Below are positions 1 to 5,679 of a stretch of DNA of 10,776 bases, piece after piece; the first letter of the stretch is position 1; each line of letters opens with the position of its first letter. Below the pieces are notes generated by a model, which saw only the letters and a program-made list of their open reading frames with translations, was not told the DNA's origin and searched no databases. This DNA comes from an uncultured Gemmatimonadota bacterium (GTDB taxonomy: Bacteria > Gemmatimonadota > Gemmatimonadetes > Gemmatimonadales > Gemmatimonadaceae): NCBI GenBank assembly GCA_946479015.1, contig CAMLEQ010000101.1, forward strand, positions 1 to 10,776, read 5' to 3'. The position numbers and the translations under genes were made by a program.

Positions 1-464
1 CGCTTCGCCTCGTTGTACTGCTGCTGGGTGGTGGCGACCGTCCCCTCCTGGTTCAGCCGCTGCGTCTCGAGCGTGGTCTTGAGGCTCACCAGCGCCGCTT
101 CCGCCGCGCTGAGCTGCTGCTCCGCGGAGAGTGCCTCGAGCTGCACGTCGGGGTTGCTCATCTCGAGGATGAGCGTGTTCGCCGTCACCTTCTCACCGGG
201 GCGGACGTGGATCTTCTCCACGCGCCCGCCGGTCACCGCCGAGAGGTAGAGGATCTGCTCCGGGACGAGCGTCCCCGGGCCGCGGACCTGCCGCACCATC
301 TCCCCCTTGCGCACGGTGTCGATCCAGAGCGTCCCCCGGTCCACTGAGGGGGCCGCGGGCTCGAGACGTCCCAGCGCGGCCGTCACGATGACGATGCCCA
401 CGACGGCGGCACCGCCGACGATCCAGCGACGTCGCTTGCTCTTGGGCTCGCGGGGAATGTCCAA
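1..464 (-). CDS. RND/HlyD-type efflux periplasmic adaptor subunit, 3' end outside the window
   Basis: The 154 visible residues are the N-terminal part of a membrane-fusion (periplasmic adaptor) protein, which links an inner-membrane RND or ABC exporter to an outer-membrane channel. A basic stretch (KSKRRR, about 8-13) precedes one membrane segment (about 14-31). A segment resembling the first half of a lipoyl/biotinyl-like domain follows at about 60-105 (VTGGRVEKIHVRPGEKV). From about 106 a Q/E/A/L-rich stretch (ALSAEQQLSAAEAAL) looks like the start of the alpha-helical hairpin. The start is TTG, giving MDIPREPKSK; no ATG lies nearby and a clear AGGAG sits 9 nt upstream. The beta-barrel and C-terminal parts, and any transporter partner, lie beyond position 1, so the substrate cannot be told. 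The family call is firm; the exact subfamily is open. Confidence 0.88.
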   Translation of the reverse strand, partial: MDIPREPKSKRRRWIVGGAAVVGIVIVTAALGRLEPAAPSVDRGTLWIDTVRKGEMVRQVRGPGTLVPEQILYLSAVTGGRVEKIHVRPGEKVTANTLILEMSNPDVQLEALSAEQQLSAAEAALVSLKTTLETQRLNQEGTVATTQQQYNEAK

Positions 465-473
465 GTGACCTTG

Positions 474-478
474 CTCCT
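474..478 (-). promoter_or_regulatory. Ribosome binding site deciding the TTG start of the adaptor gene
   Basis: Reading on the minus strand, AGGAG lies 9 nt before a TTG codon at 464-462. It supports TTG as the start and the N-terminus MDIPREPK. Confidence 0.7.
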
Positions 479-746
479 GACTCGGTGGTGTGGAGATGAT
501 GCGGGAATCCGGCGGTCCCTAAGACAAGAGCCGTGCCGCGTCAGGCGTCGATGAAAGTCGCTGCCGTTCAATGAGTTGTACGGATCGCCCCGGCCCGGGT
601 TTCAGCGGGGCGTGGCCGGTTGTGGGAATGCCCGTCCCAGGATCGGACACCAGGCCCCCGCCCGCGGCCTGGCGGGCTGCGCGGTTGCGCCCGGCGGGGA
701 TCGGGCGAGATTGCCGGTGTCGGCCGTCGTGCCGGCTCCCCACAGC

Positions 747-753
747 AAAGGAG
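747..753 (+). promoter_or_regulatory. Ribosome binding site deciding the GTG start of the CapA-like gene
   Basis: AAAGGAG lies 7 nt before a GTG at 761. It selects this GTG over the in-frame ATG at 620 and gives a protein that begins directly with a signal peptide. Confidence 0.75.
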
Positions 754-760
754 TGGACCC

Positions 761-1885
761 GTGCCTCACGCCCGCCGCGCCGCCGTCGTCGCTCAGCTCT
801 TCGGGCTCGCGCTCGCGCTCGCCGCCGCCCCGGCTTCGGCGCAGCAGGGCGGGGATGCGCCGGTGCGCGTGTGCGTGGGCGGCGACGTGACGCTCGGCAC
901 CAATCTGGACACCACGTGGGCGGTGACGGCGTCGCATCATGCACGCCGCCCCGTGCGCGCGCTCCCCGATCCGCGGCGGCTCGTGGCGCCGCTCGAGCCG
1001 CTGTTCGCCGATGCGGCGGTGGTGCTGGTGAACGTGGAGGGGGCGATCGGCGACGGTCCCGCACCGGCCAAGTGCCCGCCGGATGCGCACGGCTGCTTCG
1101 CGCTCCGGCAGCCTCCCGCCGCGGCGCAGGCGATCCGGTCGCTCTCGCGCGACGGGGAGGTGGTGGGCAATCTCGCCAACAACCATGCGCGCGATGCCGG
1201 CGTGGAGGGGTTGCGGGAGACGGCGACGCGCCTCGGGGGGGCGGGGGTGCACGTCACCGGCGCGGACACGCTCCCCACGCTGGTGGTCACGCCGCGCGGC
1301 GACACGGTGGCGATCCTCGGCTTCGGCACGGGGAGCGGCCCCGACTCGCGCGACCTCGACGCCGTGCGGCGCCACGTGGCGCGCGCGGCCGCCGCCTATC
1401 CGCGCCTGGTGGTGACGATGCACCTCGGGGCCGAGGGGCGCGCCGCGCTCCGCACGCGCGACACGATGGAGCTGTACCTCGACGAGAAGCGGGGGAACCC
1501 GGTGGCGTTCGCGCACGCGGCGGTGGAGGCGGGCGCGCGGCTGGTGGTGGGGCACGGTCCGCACGTGCTGCGCGGCGTCGAGTGGCGCGACGGGGCGCTC
1601 ATCGCCTACTCGTTGGGGAACCTCGTCACGTACGGGCCGTTCTCGCTGCGAACGCCGCTCGACCGCGGAGGGATCCTCTGCGCGTCGCTCGACGACTCCG
1701 GACACGTGAGCGATGCGGTGCTGCGTCCCACGCGGCAGCGCCCTCCCGGCTGGGTGAGCGGCGATCGCGGCACGCGCACCCTCGCGATGGTCGACTCGCT
1801 GAGCCGGCTCGATTTTCCGGGGAGCGCCGCCACGTTCGTCATCGAGGGCGCGATCGGGCGTCCGCGACGGAACGGGCGGCGCTGA
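761..1885 (+). CDS. Exported CapA family (PGA_cap, metallophosphatase-fold) protein
   Basis: This 374-residue protein belongs to the CapA/PgsA-like family, which has a calcineurin-like metallophosphoesterase fold and whose founding members act in poly-gamma-glutamate capsule synthesis. A signal peptide occupies residues 1-27 (basic HARR, then an Ala/Leu core, ASA|QQ). Family motifs follow in order: VGGDVTLG at 39-46, NVEG at 91-94, GNLANNH at 136-142, TMHLGAE at 219-225, GHGPHVL at 264-270 and AYSLGN at 282-287. The Asp, Asn and His residues in these blocks are the expected metal ligands or catalytic residues. Cys105 and Cys112 (CPPDAHGC) could form a disulfide in the periplasm. No other capsule gene (capB/C-like) is nearby, so a capsule role is not shown; it may be a general envelope phosphoesterase. 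The GTG start is set by the Shine-Dalgarno and signal peptide. Confidence 0.88.
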   Translation: MPHARRAAVVAQLFGLALALAAAPASAQQGGDAPVRVCVGGDVTLGTNLDTTWAVTASHHARRPVRALPDPRRLVAPLEPLFADAAVVLVNVEGAIGDGPAPAKCPPDAHGCFALRQPPAAAQAIRSLSRDGEVVGNLANNHARDAGVEGLRETATRLGGAGVHVTGADTLPTLVVTPRGDTVAILGFGTGSGPDSRDLDAVRRHVARAAAAYPRLVVTMHLGAEGRAALRTRDTMELYLDEKRGNPVAFAHAAVEAGARLVVGHGPHVLRGVEWRDGALIAYSLGNLVTYGPFSLRTPLDRGGILCASLDDSGHVSDAVLRPTRQRPPGWVSGDRGTRTLAMVDSLSRLDFPGSAATFVIEGAIGRPRRNGRR

Positions 1886-1910
1886 GCGGCGCCGCACGCG
1901 GGGCGCCCCG
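1876..1910. terminator. Putative bidirectional terminator between convergent genes
   Basis: A perfect 7-bp stem (GCGGCGC at 1876-1882, GCGCCGC at 1889-1895) has the CapA-like stop codon TGA in its 6-nt loop. It is followed by a perfect 12-bp palindrome, CGGGGCGCCCCG, at 1899-1910. The pair sits in a 36-bp gap between convergent stop codons. There is no T-tract, so intrinsic termination is not certain. Confidence 0.4.
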
Positions 1911-1921
1911 AGAGGGGAGGA

Positions 1922-2503
1922 TCAGCTCGCGGAGTCGGCGGGGACGAGCGCGCCGGTGCTGTCCACCAGCACGATGCGGCGGGCGCCGCGCCACGGCTTG
2001 ATCCCCGCGGCCCTGGGGCGCAGCAGGTTCGTCTCGATCACGCGCCCCGCCTTGGTGCTCGCGTGCACCATGCGCCCGTTCCCCACGTAGATCCCGATGT
2101 GCGAGATCCGCTTCCCGCGCCCGAAGGTGACCAGGTCGCCGGGGAGGAGGCGCGAGGTGTCGCGGGGGACTGCGCGTCCCACCGCCGCCTGCTGCGCCGC
2201 GGTGCGCGGGACGGAGATGTGGAGCGCGGCCACGATGTACTTCACGAGCCCGCTGCAGTCGAACCCTCGCTTCGGGTCTTCGCCGCCGAACACGTAGCGC
2301 TTCCCGACCTGCGCGCGCGCGAGCGCCACGATCGAATCGCGGAGATCGAGCGCCGAGCGGCTGAACGCCGCGAACGGCTTCCGTGCCGTGGGGTCGGATG
2401 CCTCGTAGCCGGGCGCCTCGCGAGCGCCCTCCTGCGCCTTCGCCACCCTCGGGATCACCGCGAGCGCGCAGATCACGAGCATGCGAACCAGCGATCGGCG
2501 CAT
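1922..2503 (-). CDS. Exported NlpC/P60 family cysteine peptidase
   Basis: This 193-residue exported protein has an NlpC/P60 domain at about residues 54-180. The family cleaves peptide stems of peptidoglycan, commonly the D-Glu to diamino-acid bond, as cell-wall endopeptidases. A signal peptide is seen at 1-23 (MRRSLVR, hydrophobic core, VAKA|Q). The catalytic set is complete: Cys83 in FDCSG, His135 in SHIGIYVGNG and His147 in MVHAS. LPGDLVTF at 120-127 is the typical strand before the His. It has no SH3 or LysM targeting domain, so it is a minimal enzyme. No good Shine-Dalgarno precedes the ATG at 2503; an internal ATG seven codons in (MLVICALAV) would also give a leader peptide. It converges on the CapA-like gene. 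A role in growth or remodelling is inference. Confidence 0.9.
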   Translation of the reverse strand: MRRSLVRMLVICALAVIPRVAKAQEGAREAPGYEASDPTARKPFAAFSRSALDLRDSIVALARAQVGKRYVFGGEDPKRGFDCSGLVKYIVAALHISVPRTAAQQAAVGRAVPRDTSRLLPGDLVTFGRGKRISHIGIYVGNGRMVHASTKAGRVIETNLLRPRAAGIKPWRGARRIVLVDSTGALVPADSAS

Positions 2504-2590
2504 CAGGAGACTCGCGAGGGTGGCGTGAGAGGCATGCGGTATCCGCGTGAGGTGTTCGAATCAGGACGACCGGCGGTCGGTCGAGCAACC

Positions 2591-2605
2591 GCGGCTGGCG
2601 GCCGC
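2591..2605 (-). terminator. Small hairpin downstream of the second PAP2 gene
   Basis: GCGGC and GCCGC form a 5-bp stem with a 5-nt loop, 19 nt past the PAP2 stop codon. A second small stem (CGACC, GGC, GGTCG) lies at 2567-2579. There is no T-tract. These may terminate the PAP2 transcript or lie in the leader of the NlpC/P60 gene; support is weak. Confidence 0.25.
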
Positions 2606-2624
2606 GAGCGTTCGGCGACGCACG

Positions 2625-3260
2625 TTAGTCCGGCGCCCGGAGGGCGTCAAGCGACGGGAACGCCAGGATCGTGCCGGCCAGCCACACCCCTCCCATGATC
2701 GCGCCGCCGATGACGTCGGACGGCCAGTGCACGCCGAGGTAGAGGCGCGACCACACTGTGGCCACCACCACCAGCGCGGCAGCCGCGAACGGCCAGCGCC
2801 AGCCGCGCGCGCGGTGCAGGAGGAGCGCCACGGTGAACAGCACGGCGATGCTCGCGATCGTGTGGCCGCTCGGATACGCCGCCCACTGGAACTGCCCCCG
2901 CCGCTCCCAGAGCGCGGGGCGCGGGCGGTCGAACATCATCTTGGGCACGCGGTTGAGCAGCAGTACCCCCGCCTGCACCACCACGAGGCGCAGCGCGAGG
3001 TCGCCGCGCCCGCGGCGCACGGTGAGCCAGAGCGCGGCGGCGGTGATGAGCGGCGTGAGCGTGTAGCCGGTGGCGAGCCACGGGACCCAGAGCAGCAGCG
3101 TGTCCGCCCACGGCGCCAGCGACACGTGTACGCGGTGCAACACTGCCACCTCCCAGCCCAGCCCAGCGCCCCAGTTGCCGGAACGCTCGAGCCAGAGGGC
3201 GAACAGGCTTCCCGCGATCAGTGCCGCGATGAGCGCCGCGAGCAGCACGCCCCATCGCAC
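2625..3260 (-). CDS. PAP2 superfamily membrane phosphatase (second of a tandem pair)
   Basis: This 211-residue polytopic membrane protein carries the full PAP2 phosphatase signature: K107 to R114 (KMMFDRPRP), PSGH at 130-133 and SRLYLGVHWPSD at 171-182, with His133 and His178 as the expected catalytic histidines. Family members remove phosphate from membrane lipids such as phosphatidic acid or undecaprenyl pyrophosphate at the membrane face. About five to six hydrophobic segments are visible (for example 5-23, 52-80, 93-104, 134-149, 157-170, 184-202). The GTG at 3260 is the first standard start after the upstream stop, but it has no Shine-Dalgarno. An in-frame CTG at 3299, overlapping the upstream stop and preceded by AGAGGG, is an alternative that adds a basic N-terminus (IARRTRWH). 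Substrate unknown. It lies 35 bp after a diverged paralogue, probably in one operon. Confidence 0.87.
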   Translation of the reverse strand: MRWGVLLAALIAALIAGSLFALWLERSGNWGAGLGWEVAVLHRVHVSLAPWADTLLLWVPWLATGYTLTPLITAAALWLTVRRGRGDLALRLVVVQAGVLLLNRVPKMMFDRPRPALWERRGQFQWAAYPSGHTIASIAVLFTVALLLHRARGWRWPFAAAALVVVATVWSRLYLGVHWPSDVIGGAIMGGVWLAGTILAFPSLDALRAPD

Positions 3261-3295
3261 GGTGAAGGGCGGGTGCCACCGCGTGCGCCGCGCGA

Positions 3296-4108
3296 TCAGG
3301 GCTCGAGCCCTCTGGCGCGGCGCTCCGCGGGAAGCAGGTCGCGCTCGTGATGGAGCGCGCGACGGCGGAAGCGCGCGCCGAACACGCGCACCGCCTCGAG
3401 GCCGGAGATGCAGAACCCCGCCCACGCGAAGCCGATCACCAGCCCCGCGAGCACGTCCGAGGGATAGTGCACTCCGAGGTAGAGCCGGCTCGTGCAGATG
3501 AGCGCGATCACCACGAGCGCGGCCACGAGCGTGAGCACGCGCGCCCACCGCGCCTGCTCCAGCCGCGCCGCGAGATAGGCCACCGTGGAGTACACGATCA
3601 CCGCGCCCATCGCGTGGCCGGACGGGAAGGAGCTGCTGGTGACGTGCGTCCCCCACGCGAACACGTGCGGGCGCGGGCGGTGGAAGGCGAGCTTCAGCAC
3701 GTCGTTGAGCACGAGCCCTCCCACGGTGGCCACGACCAGGAGGAACGCGGACCAGCGATGCTGGCCGAGCGCGAGGAAGAGCGCGCTCACCACGGCGATC
3801 ATGATCACCACGGCGCCCGTGCCGAGCGCCGTGATCTCGAGCACCGATGCCTGCAGCCATGCCGCCTGGTGCGCGCCCATCCACGCGAGCACGGCATTGT
3901 CGAACGCCTGCGTGCCGCCGGCGCGCACGTGCTCCGCGAGCTCCACGAACGCCCAGGTGCCGGCCACGGCGACCGCCGCGCCGGCGATGAGGTAGATGCC
4001 GAGTGCCGTGTAGAACCCGCTCGCGTGCCGCGCGATGCCGCGCAGCGCGCGGAAGAGCAGGTCGCGCGCGAGGTGCAGCCTGCCGCGGGGGCGGTCGCGT
4101 CGGTCCAT
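3296..4108 (-). CDS. PAP2 superfamily membrane phosphatase (first of a tandem pair)
   Basis: This 270-residue polytopic protein has all three PAP2 blocks: K139 to R146 (KLAFHRPRP), PSGH at 162-165 and SRLYLGVHYPSD at 207-218. His165 and His214 are the predicted catalytic pair. An N-terminal amphipathic, Arg-rich stretch (1-30) precedes a first membrane segment at about 34-55. Further segments lie near 97-114, 121-138, 166-182, 190-206 and 219-236, and a basic C-terminal tail (247-270) follows. It may dephosphorylate lipid phosphates such as undecaprenyl pyrophosphate, phosphatidic acid or PGP; the sequence does not tell which. The ATG at 4108 begins MDRRDRPRGR. No Shine-Dalgarno is visible; the leader is instead an extreme C-rich tract on the mRNA strand. 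The neighbour at 2625 is a paralogue that keeps the same active-site blocks and differs elsewhere. Confidence 0.88.
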   Translation of the reverse strand: MDRRDRPRGRLHLARDLLFRALRGIARHASGFYTALGIYLIAGAAVAVAGTWAFVELAEHVRAGGTQAFDNAVLAWMGAHQAAWLQASVLEITALGTGAVVIMIAVVSALFLALGQHRWSAFLLVVATVGGLVLNDVLKLAFHRPRPHVFAWGTHVTSSSFPSGHAMGAVIVYSTVAYLAARLEQARWARVLTLVAALVVIALICTSRLYLGVHYPSDVLAGLVIGFAWAGFCISGLEAVRVFGARFRRRALHHERDLLPAERRARGLEP

Positions 4109-4111
4109 GTT

Positions 4112-4137
4112 GGGGGCCGGGGGTCGGGGGCTCGGGG
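4112..4137 (+). repeat. G-quadruplex-type G-run array at a start codon
   Basis: Four guanine runs of 5, 5, 5 and 4 bases (4112-4116, 4119-4123, 4126-4130, 4134-4137) are separated by CC, TC and CTC, a textbook G4 pattern. It lies on the template strand only 3 nt from the start codon of the PAP2 gene, so that gene's leader mRNA is C-rich and lacks a Shine-Dalgarno. A looser G-run series continues to 4200. Confidence 0.6.
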
Positions 4138-4174
4138 TCAGTGGAGGACGACGGGGGCGGAGCGGGGGCGGTTT

Positions 4175-4272
4175 GCGGGGCGCGGTGCGCGGGGTGCGGG
4201 CTGCGGCAGTCGGTCTCCGACTCGGCTCGCGTCCCGCGACCCGCACACCGCACCCCGCGCCCCGCGCCCCGC
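4175..4272. repeat. Large near-perfect inverted repeat (possible terminator or REP-like hairpin)
   Basis: The arms at 4175-4199 and 4248-4272 are 25 nt each and complementary at 24 of 25 positions by my count. The 48-nt loop holds a second perfect hairpin, AGTCGG-TCT-CCGACT, at 4208-4222. The structure starts 11 bp past the stop codon of the PRC-barrel gene and lies before the PAP2 gene on the same strand. It could end the PRC-barrel transcript or stabilise its 3' end. No T-tract is seen, and whether copies exist elsewhere in the genome cannot be judged here. Confidence 0.6.
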
Positions 4273-4283
4273 ACTCCGTCAGT

Positions 4284-5048
4284 TCACGCCCGCGCCTCCG
4301 GCGCGTCAGGTGGCGTGCCCTCGCGCGGGGCGATGGTGCCGGGATCCACGTAGCGGCGGCGGACCACGACCTCCTCCACGAGCTGGCGGTCGCCACTCGC
4401 GGTGCGCGCGTCATCCGGATAGCGGATCTCGTGCGGCGTCTCGGTGGTCTCGCTCCCCGCCGCCCACGATGGCTCGTCGGGGGAGACGACGCGCCGTTCC
4501 ACGACGATCTCCTCCCCCGGCGGGAGCGACACCGCGTCGCCGGTGCGGCGTCCCAGGCGCAGCTCCTCGCGCCCCTCGTCTCCCTGGCGGTGGATCTGCC
4601 AGTCGCGGTCGCGCTCCACGCCGCGCTCGCCGTAGGTGCGCGAGTAGCGCTCGCCGAACCGGCGCAGCTCCTCCTCGCTCGGCGACCCGCGCCCGAGCGC
4701 GGGGAGCTCGTCCCCGGCCGCCAGCTCGGCGCCGTCGAGGATCACGCGGTCGTGCTCGCGGTCGATCCACGCCGCGCGGATCGGCGCGAGCGTGTGGCGG
4801 TCGGACCCCAGCAGATCCACCTCGAGCATCACCGCTTCACCGATCGTCGTGTCCACCAACAGGTCATCCACGCGTCCCACCTCGCGGCCGTTCGACGTGA
4901 ACACGCTCCAGCCGCGGATGTCCGGGTCGTGCCCGGCGATCTTGAAGCGCGGGAGCTCCTTGAGCGGCATGAGGTGCCGCGCCTGTCTCGGGTCGGGGCC
5001 GACTCCCGCTTCGTCCTCGACGCGCTTCCGATCCTTGTCCCTGGCCAT
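4284..5048 (-). CDS. PRC-barrel domain protein with YsnF/DUF2382-like C-terminal region
   Basis: This is a 254-residue soluble, strongly charged protein. Residues about 27-110 (PLKELPRFKIAGHDPDIRGW, then REVGRVDDLLVDTTIGE and VMLEVDLL) fit a PRC-barrel, the beta-barrel fold shared by photosynthetic reaction-centre H subunits and RimM. A charged linker spans about 120-170. The C-terminal part repeats a short basic-strand pattern (GEEIVVERRVVSPDEP near 178-193, VEEVVVRRRYVDPGT near 224-238), resembling the YsnF/DUF2382 stress-protein repeat. Proteins with this arrangement are often stress-linked in bacteria, but the molecular role is not established. The ATG start has AGGGAG 9 nt upstream. It lies 30 bp after the small membrane protein gene, probably in one transcript. 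PRC-barrel: fairly sure; DUF2382 likeness: moderate. Confidence 0.82.
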   Translation of the reverse strand: MARDKDRKRVEDEAGVGPDPRQARHLMPLKELPRFKIAGHDPDIRGWSVFTSNGREVGRVDDLLVDTTIGEAVMLEVDLLGSDRHTLAPIRAAWIDREHDRVILDGAELAAGDELPALGRGSPSEEELRRFGERYSRTYGERGVERDRDWQIHRQGDEGREELRLGRRTGDAVSLPPGEEIVVERRVVSPDEPSWAAGSETTETPHEIRYPDDARTASGDRQLVEEVVVRRRYVDPGTIAPREGTPPDAPEARA

Positions 5049-5078
5049 CGTGAGATTCTCCCTCGGGTTGCGCCGCGC

Positions 5079-5285
5079 TCAGGCAGCGGCGAGCGGCTGC
5101 ACGGTCTCTCCCGTCGACGGCTGCGTCATGGAGGACGGCGCCGCGCCCGCCGGGGCCGTGCCGGTACCCGTGGAGGTGCGGTGGCCGAGCAGGATCCACG
5201 CGACGATCGCGATCACGATCAGGGCGATGATCACCCACAGCCAGCCGAGCCCGGTCCGCTTCCGCTCGATTCGAATCTGCGCCAT
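5079..5285 (-). CDS. Small single-pass membrane protein, 68 residues
   Basis: Basic N-terminus MAQIRIERKRTG, one strong hydrophobic segment at about 13-33 (GLGWLWVIIALIVIAIVAWI), then a 35-residue Gly/Thr/Ala/Pro/Ser tail (HRTSTGTGTAPAGAAPS). The start ATG at 5285 has GGAGG 5 nt upstream. The longer in-frame ATG at 5333 is rejected because it has no such site and adds an unlike Gly/Pro-rich extension. By the positive-inside rule the N-terminus should be cytoplasmic and the flexible tail periplasmic. It precedes the PRC-barrel gene by 30 bp on the same strand, suggesting a shared transcript and perhaps a membrane anchor role for that protein, which is inference. No named family recognised. Confidence 0.75.
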   Translation of the reverse strand: MAQIRIERKRTGLGWLWVIIALIVIAIVAWILLGHRTSTGTGTAPAGAAPSSMTQPSTGETVQPLAAA

Positions 5286-5415
5286 CTCTCCCTCCGGTGG
5301 AGCCCCGCCGCCCGCGCGACAGGAGTGGTCCATCTCGTTGATTCATCGCGGGATGGAAGAGTCGTGCCGGACCGTGAAACCCGACGGGCTGTTCATCCGT
5401 CCTGATGAGCACCAT
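5286..5415. promoter_or_regulatory. Divergent control region between the PRC-barrel and SPFH transcription units
   Basis: About 130 bp separate two divergent two-gene units, so both promoters should lie here. The stretch 5330-5420 is less GC-rich than its surroundings. I could not find a convincing -35/-10 pair or a palindromic operator. Shared control of both units from this spacer is inference from layout only. Confidence 0.4.
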
Positions 5416-5679
5416 ATGCTGCCCATCATCGTGGAGAGCGTGTTGTTCGTCGCCCTGGTGGCGACGGCGGCCGCTCTCTTTGCCGTCGTGGTGCTGTACT
5501 TCACCCCGCTCGGTCTTCGCATTCGCCAGACGCGCAATCGGCGTCGGATCGAGCGGGCGGCGGAGCGCGTGTGTCCGGTGCACGGCCCGCACGAAGAGCA
5601 CGAGCTCGTACGCTTGGCGAGCGGAGAGCGCATCTGCCCGGACTGCTTCAAGGAGGCTGTCCATGGACGGTTCGATTAG
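5416..5679 (+). CDS. Small membrane protein with a CxxH/CxxC putative zinc site
   Basis: This 87-residue protein has an N-terminal membrane segment at about 5-29 (VESVLFVALVATAAALFAVV), then a very basic juxtamembrane stretch (RIRQTRNRRRIERAAER, 35-51), which should face the cytoplasm. The C-terminal part has CPVH at 53-56 and CPDC at 74-77 about 17 residues apart, a spacing that fits a treble-clef or zinc-ribbon knuckle; His59 and His62 are nearby. Its role is not known; a membrane-tethered metal- or protein-binding module is likely. Its last 17 nt overlap the start of the SPFH gene, and the Shine-Dalgarno for that gene lies inside this one, so the two should be co-translated. The ATG at 5416 has no strong Shine-Dalgarno; an in-frame ATG at 5353 is an alternative. 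Confidence 0.78.
   Translation: MLPIIVESVLFVALVATAAALFAVVVLYFTPLGLRIRQTRNRRRIERAAERVCPVHGPHEEHELVRLASGERICPDCFKEAVHGRFD
5650..5656 (+). promoter_or_regulatory. Ribosome binding site of the SPFH gene, inside the upstream gene
   Basis: AAGGAGG lies 6 nt before the ATG at 5663, within the coding sequence of the zinc-site protein. It fixes the SPFH start and makes translational coupling likely. Confidence 0.75.

Larger units (their letters stand above)
465..760. other. Divergent intergenic region between adaptor and CapA-like genes
   Basis: This spacer of about 296 bp separates two divergent genes and must carry both promoters and 5' leaders. I see no convincing -35/-10 pair on either strand. 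The right half is very GC-rich and holds a small inverted repeat at 651-671 (CAGGCC, 9-nt loop, GGCCTG) in the presumed leader of the CapA-like gene. The open frames crossing this region have shadow-like Arg/Pro/Ala composition and no credible starts, so I call no gene here. Confidence 0.6.

Noticed and set aside
496..527. Promoter for the adaptor gene (minus-strand TTGTCT and CATCAT)
   Set aside because: The spacing of 20 nt is too long and both hexamers match consensus poorly.
620..760. ATG at 620 as the start of the CapA-like gene
   Set aside because: It would place 47 residues of Arg/Gly/Pro-rich sequence before a clear signal peptide; GTG 761 has AAAGGAG at 7 nt.
571..2001. 476-codon plus-strand frame over the CapA-like gene
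   Set aside because: Arg/Gly/Ala-rich shadow; the CapA family motifs are all in the other plus frame.
3347..4900. 517-codon plus-strand open frame
   Set aside because: Antisense to the first PAP2 gene and the PRC-barrel gene; Arg/Ala/Pro-rich shadow with no recognisable domain or ribosome site.
5286..5333. Longer start (5333) for the small membrane protein
   Set aside because: The extra 16 residues are Gly/Pro-rich and contain the GGAGG that serves the ATG at 5285.
5405..5662. N-terminal extension of the SPFH protein from ATG 5405
   Set aside because: The frame there is Cys/Ser/Arg-rich shadow of the zinc-site gene; AAGGAGG directly before ATG 5663 fixes the start.
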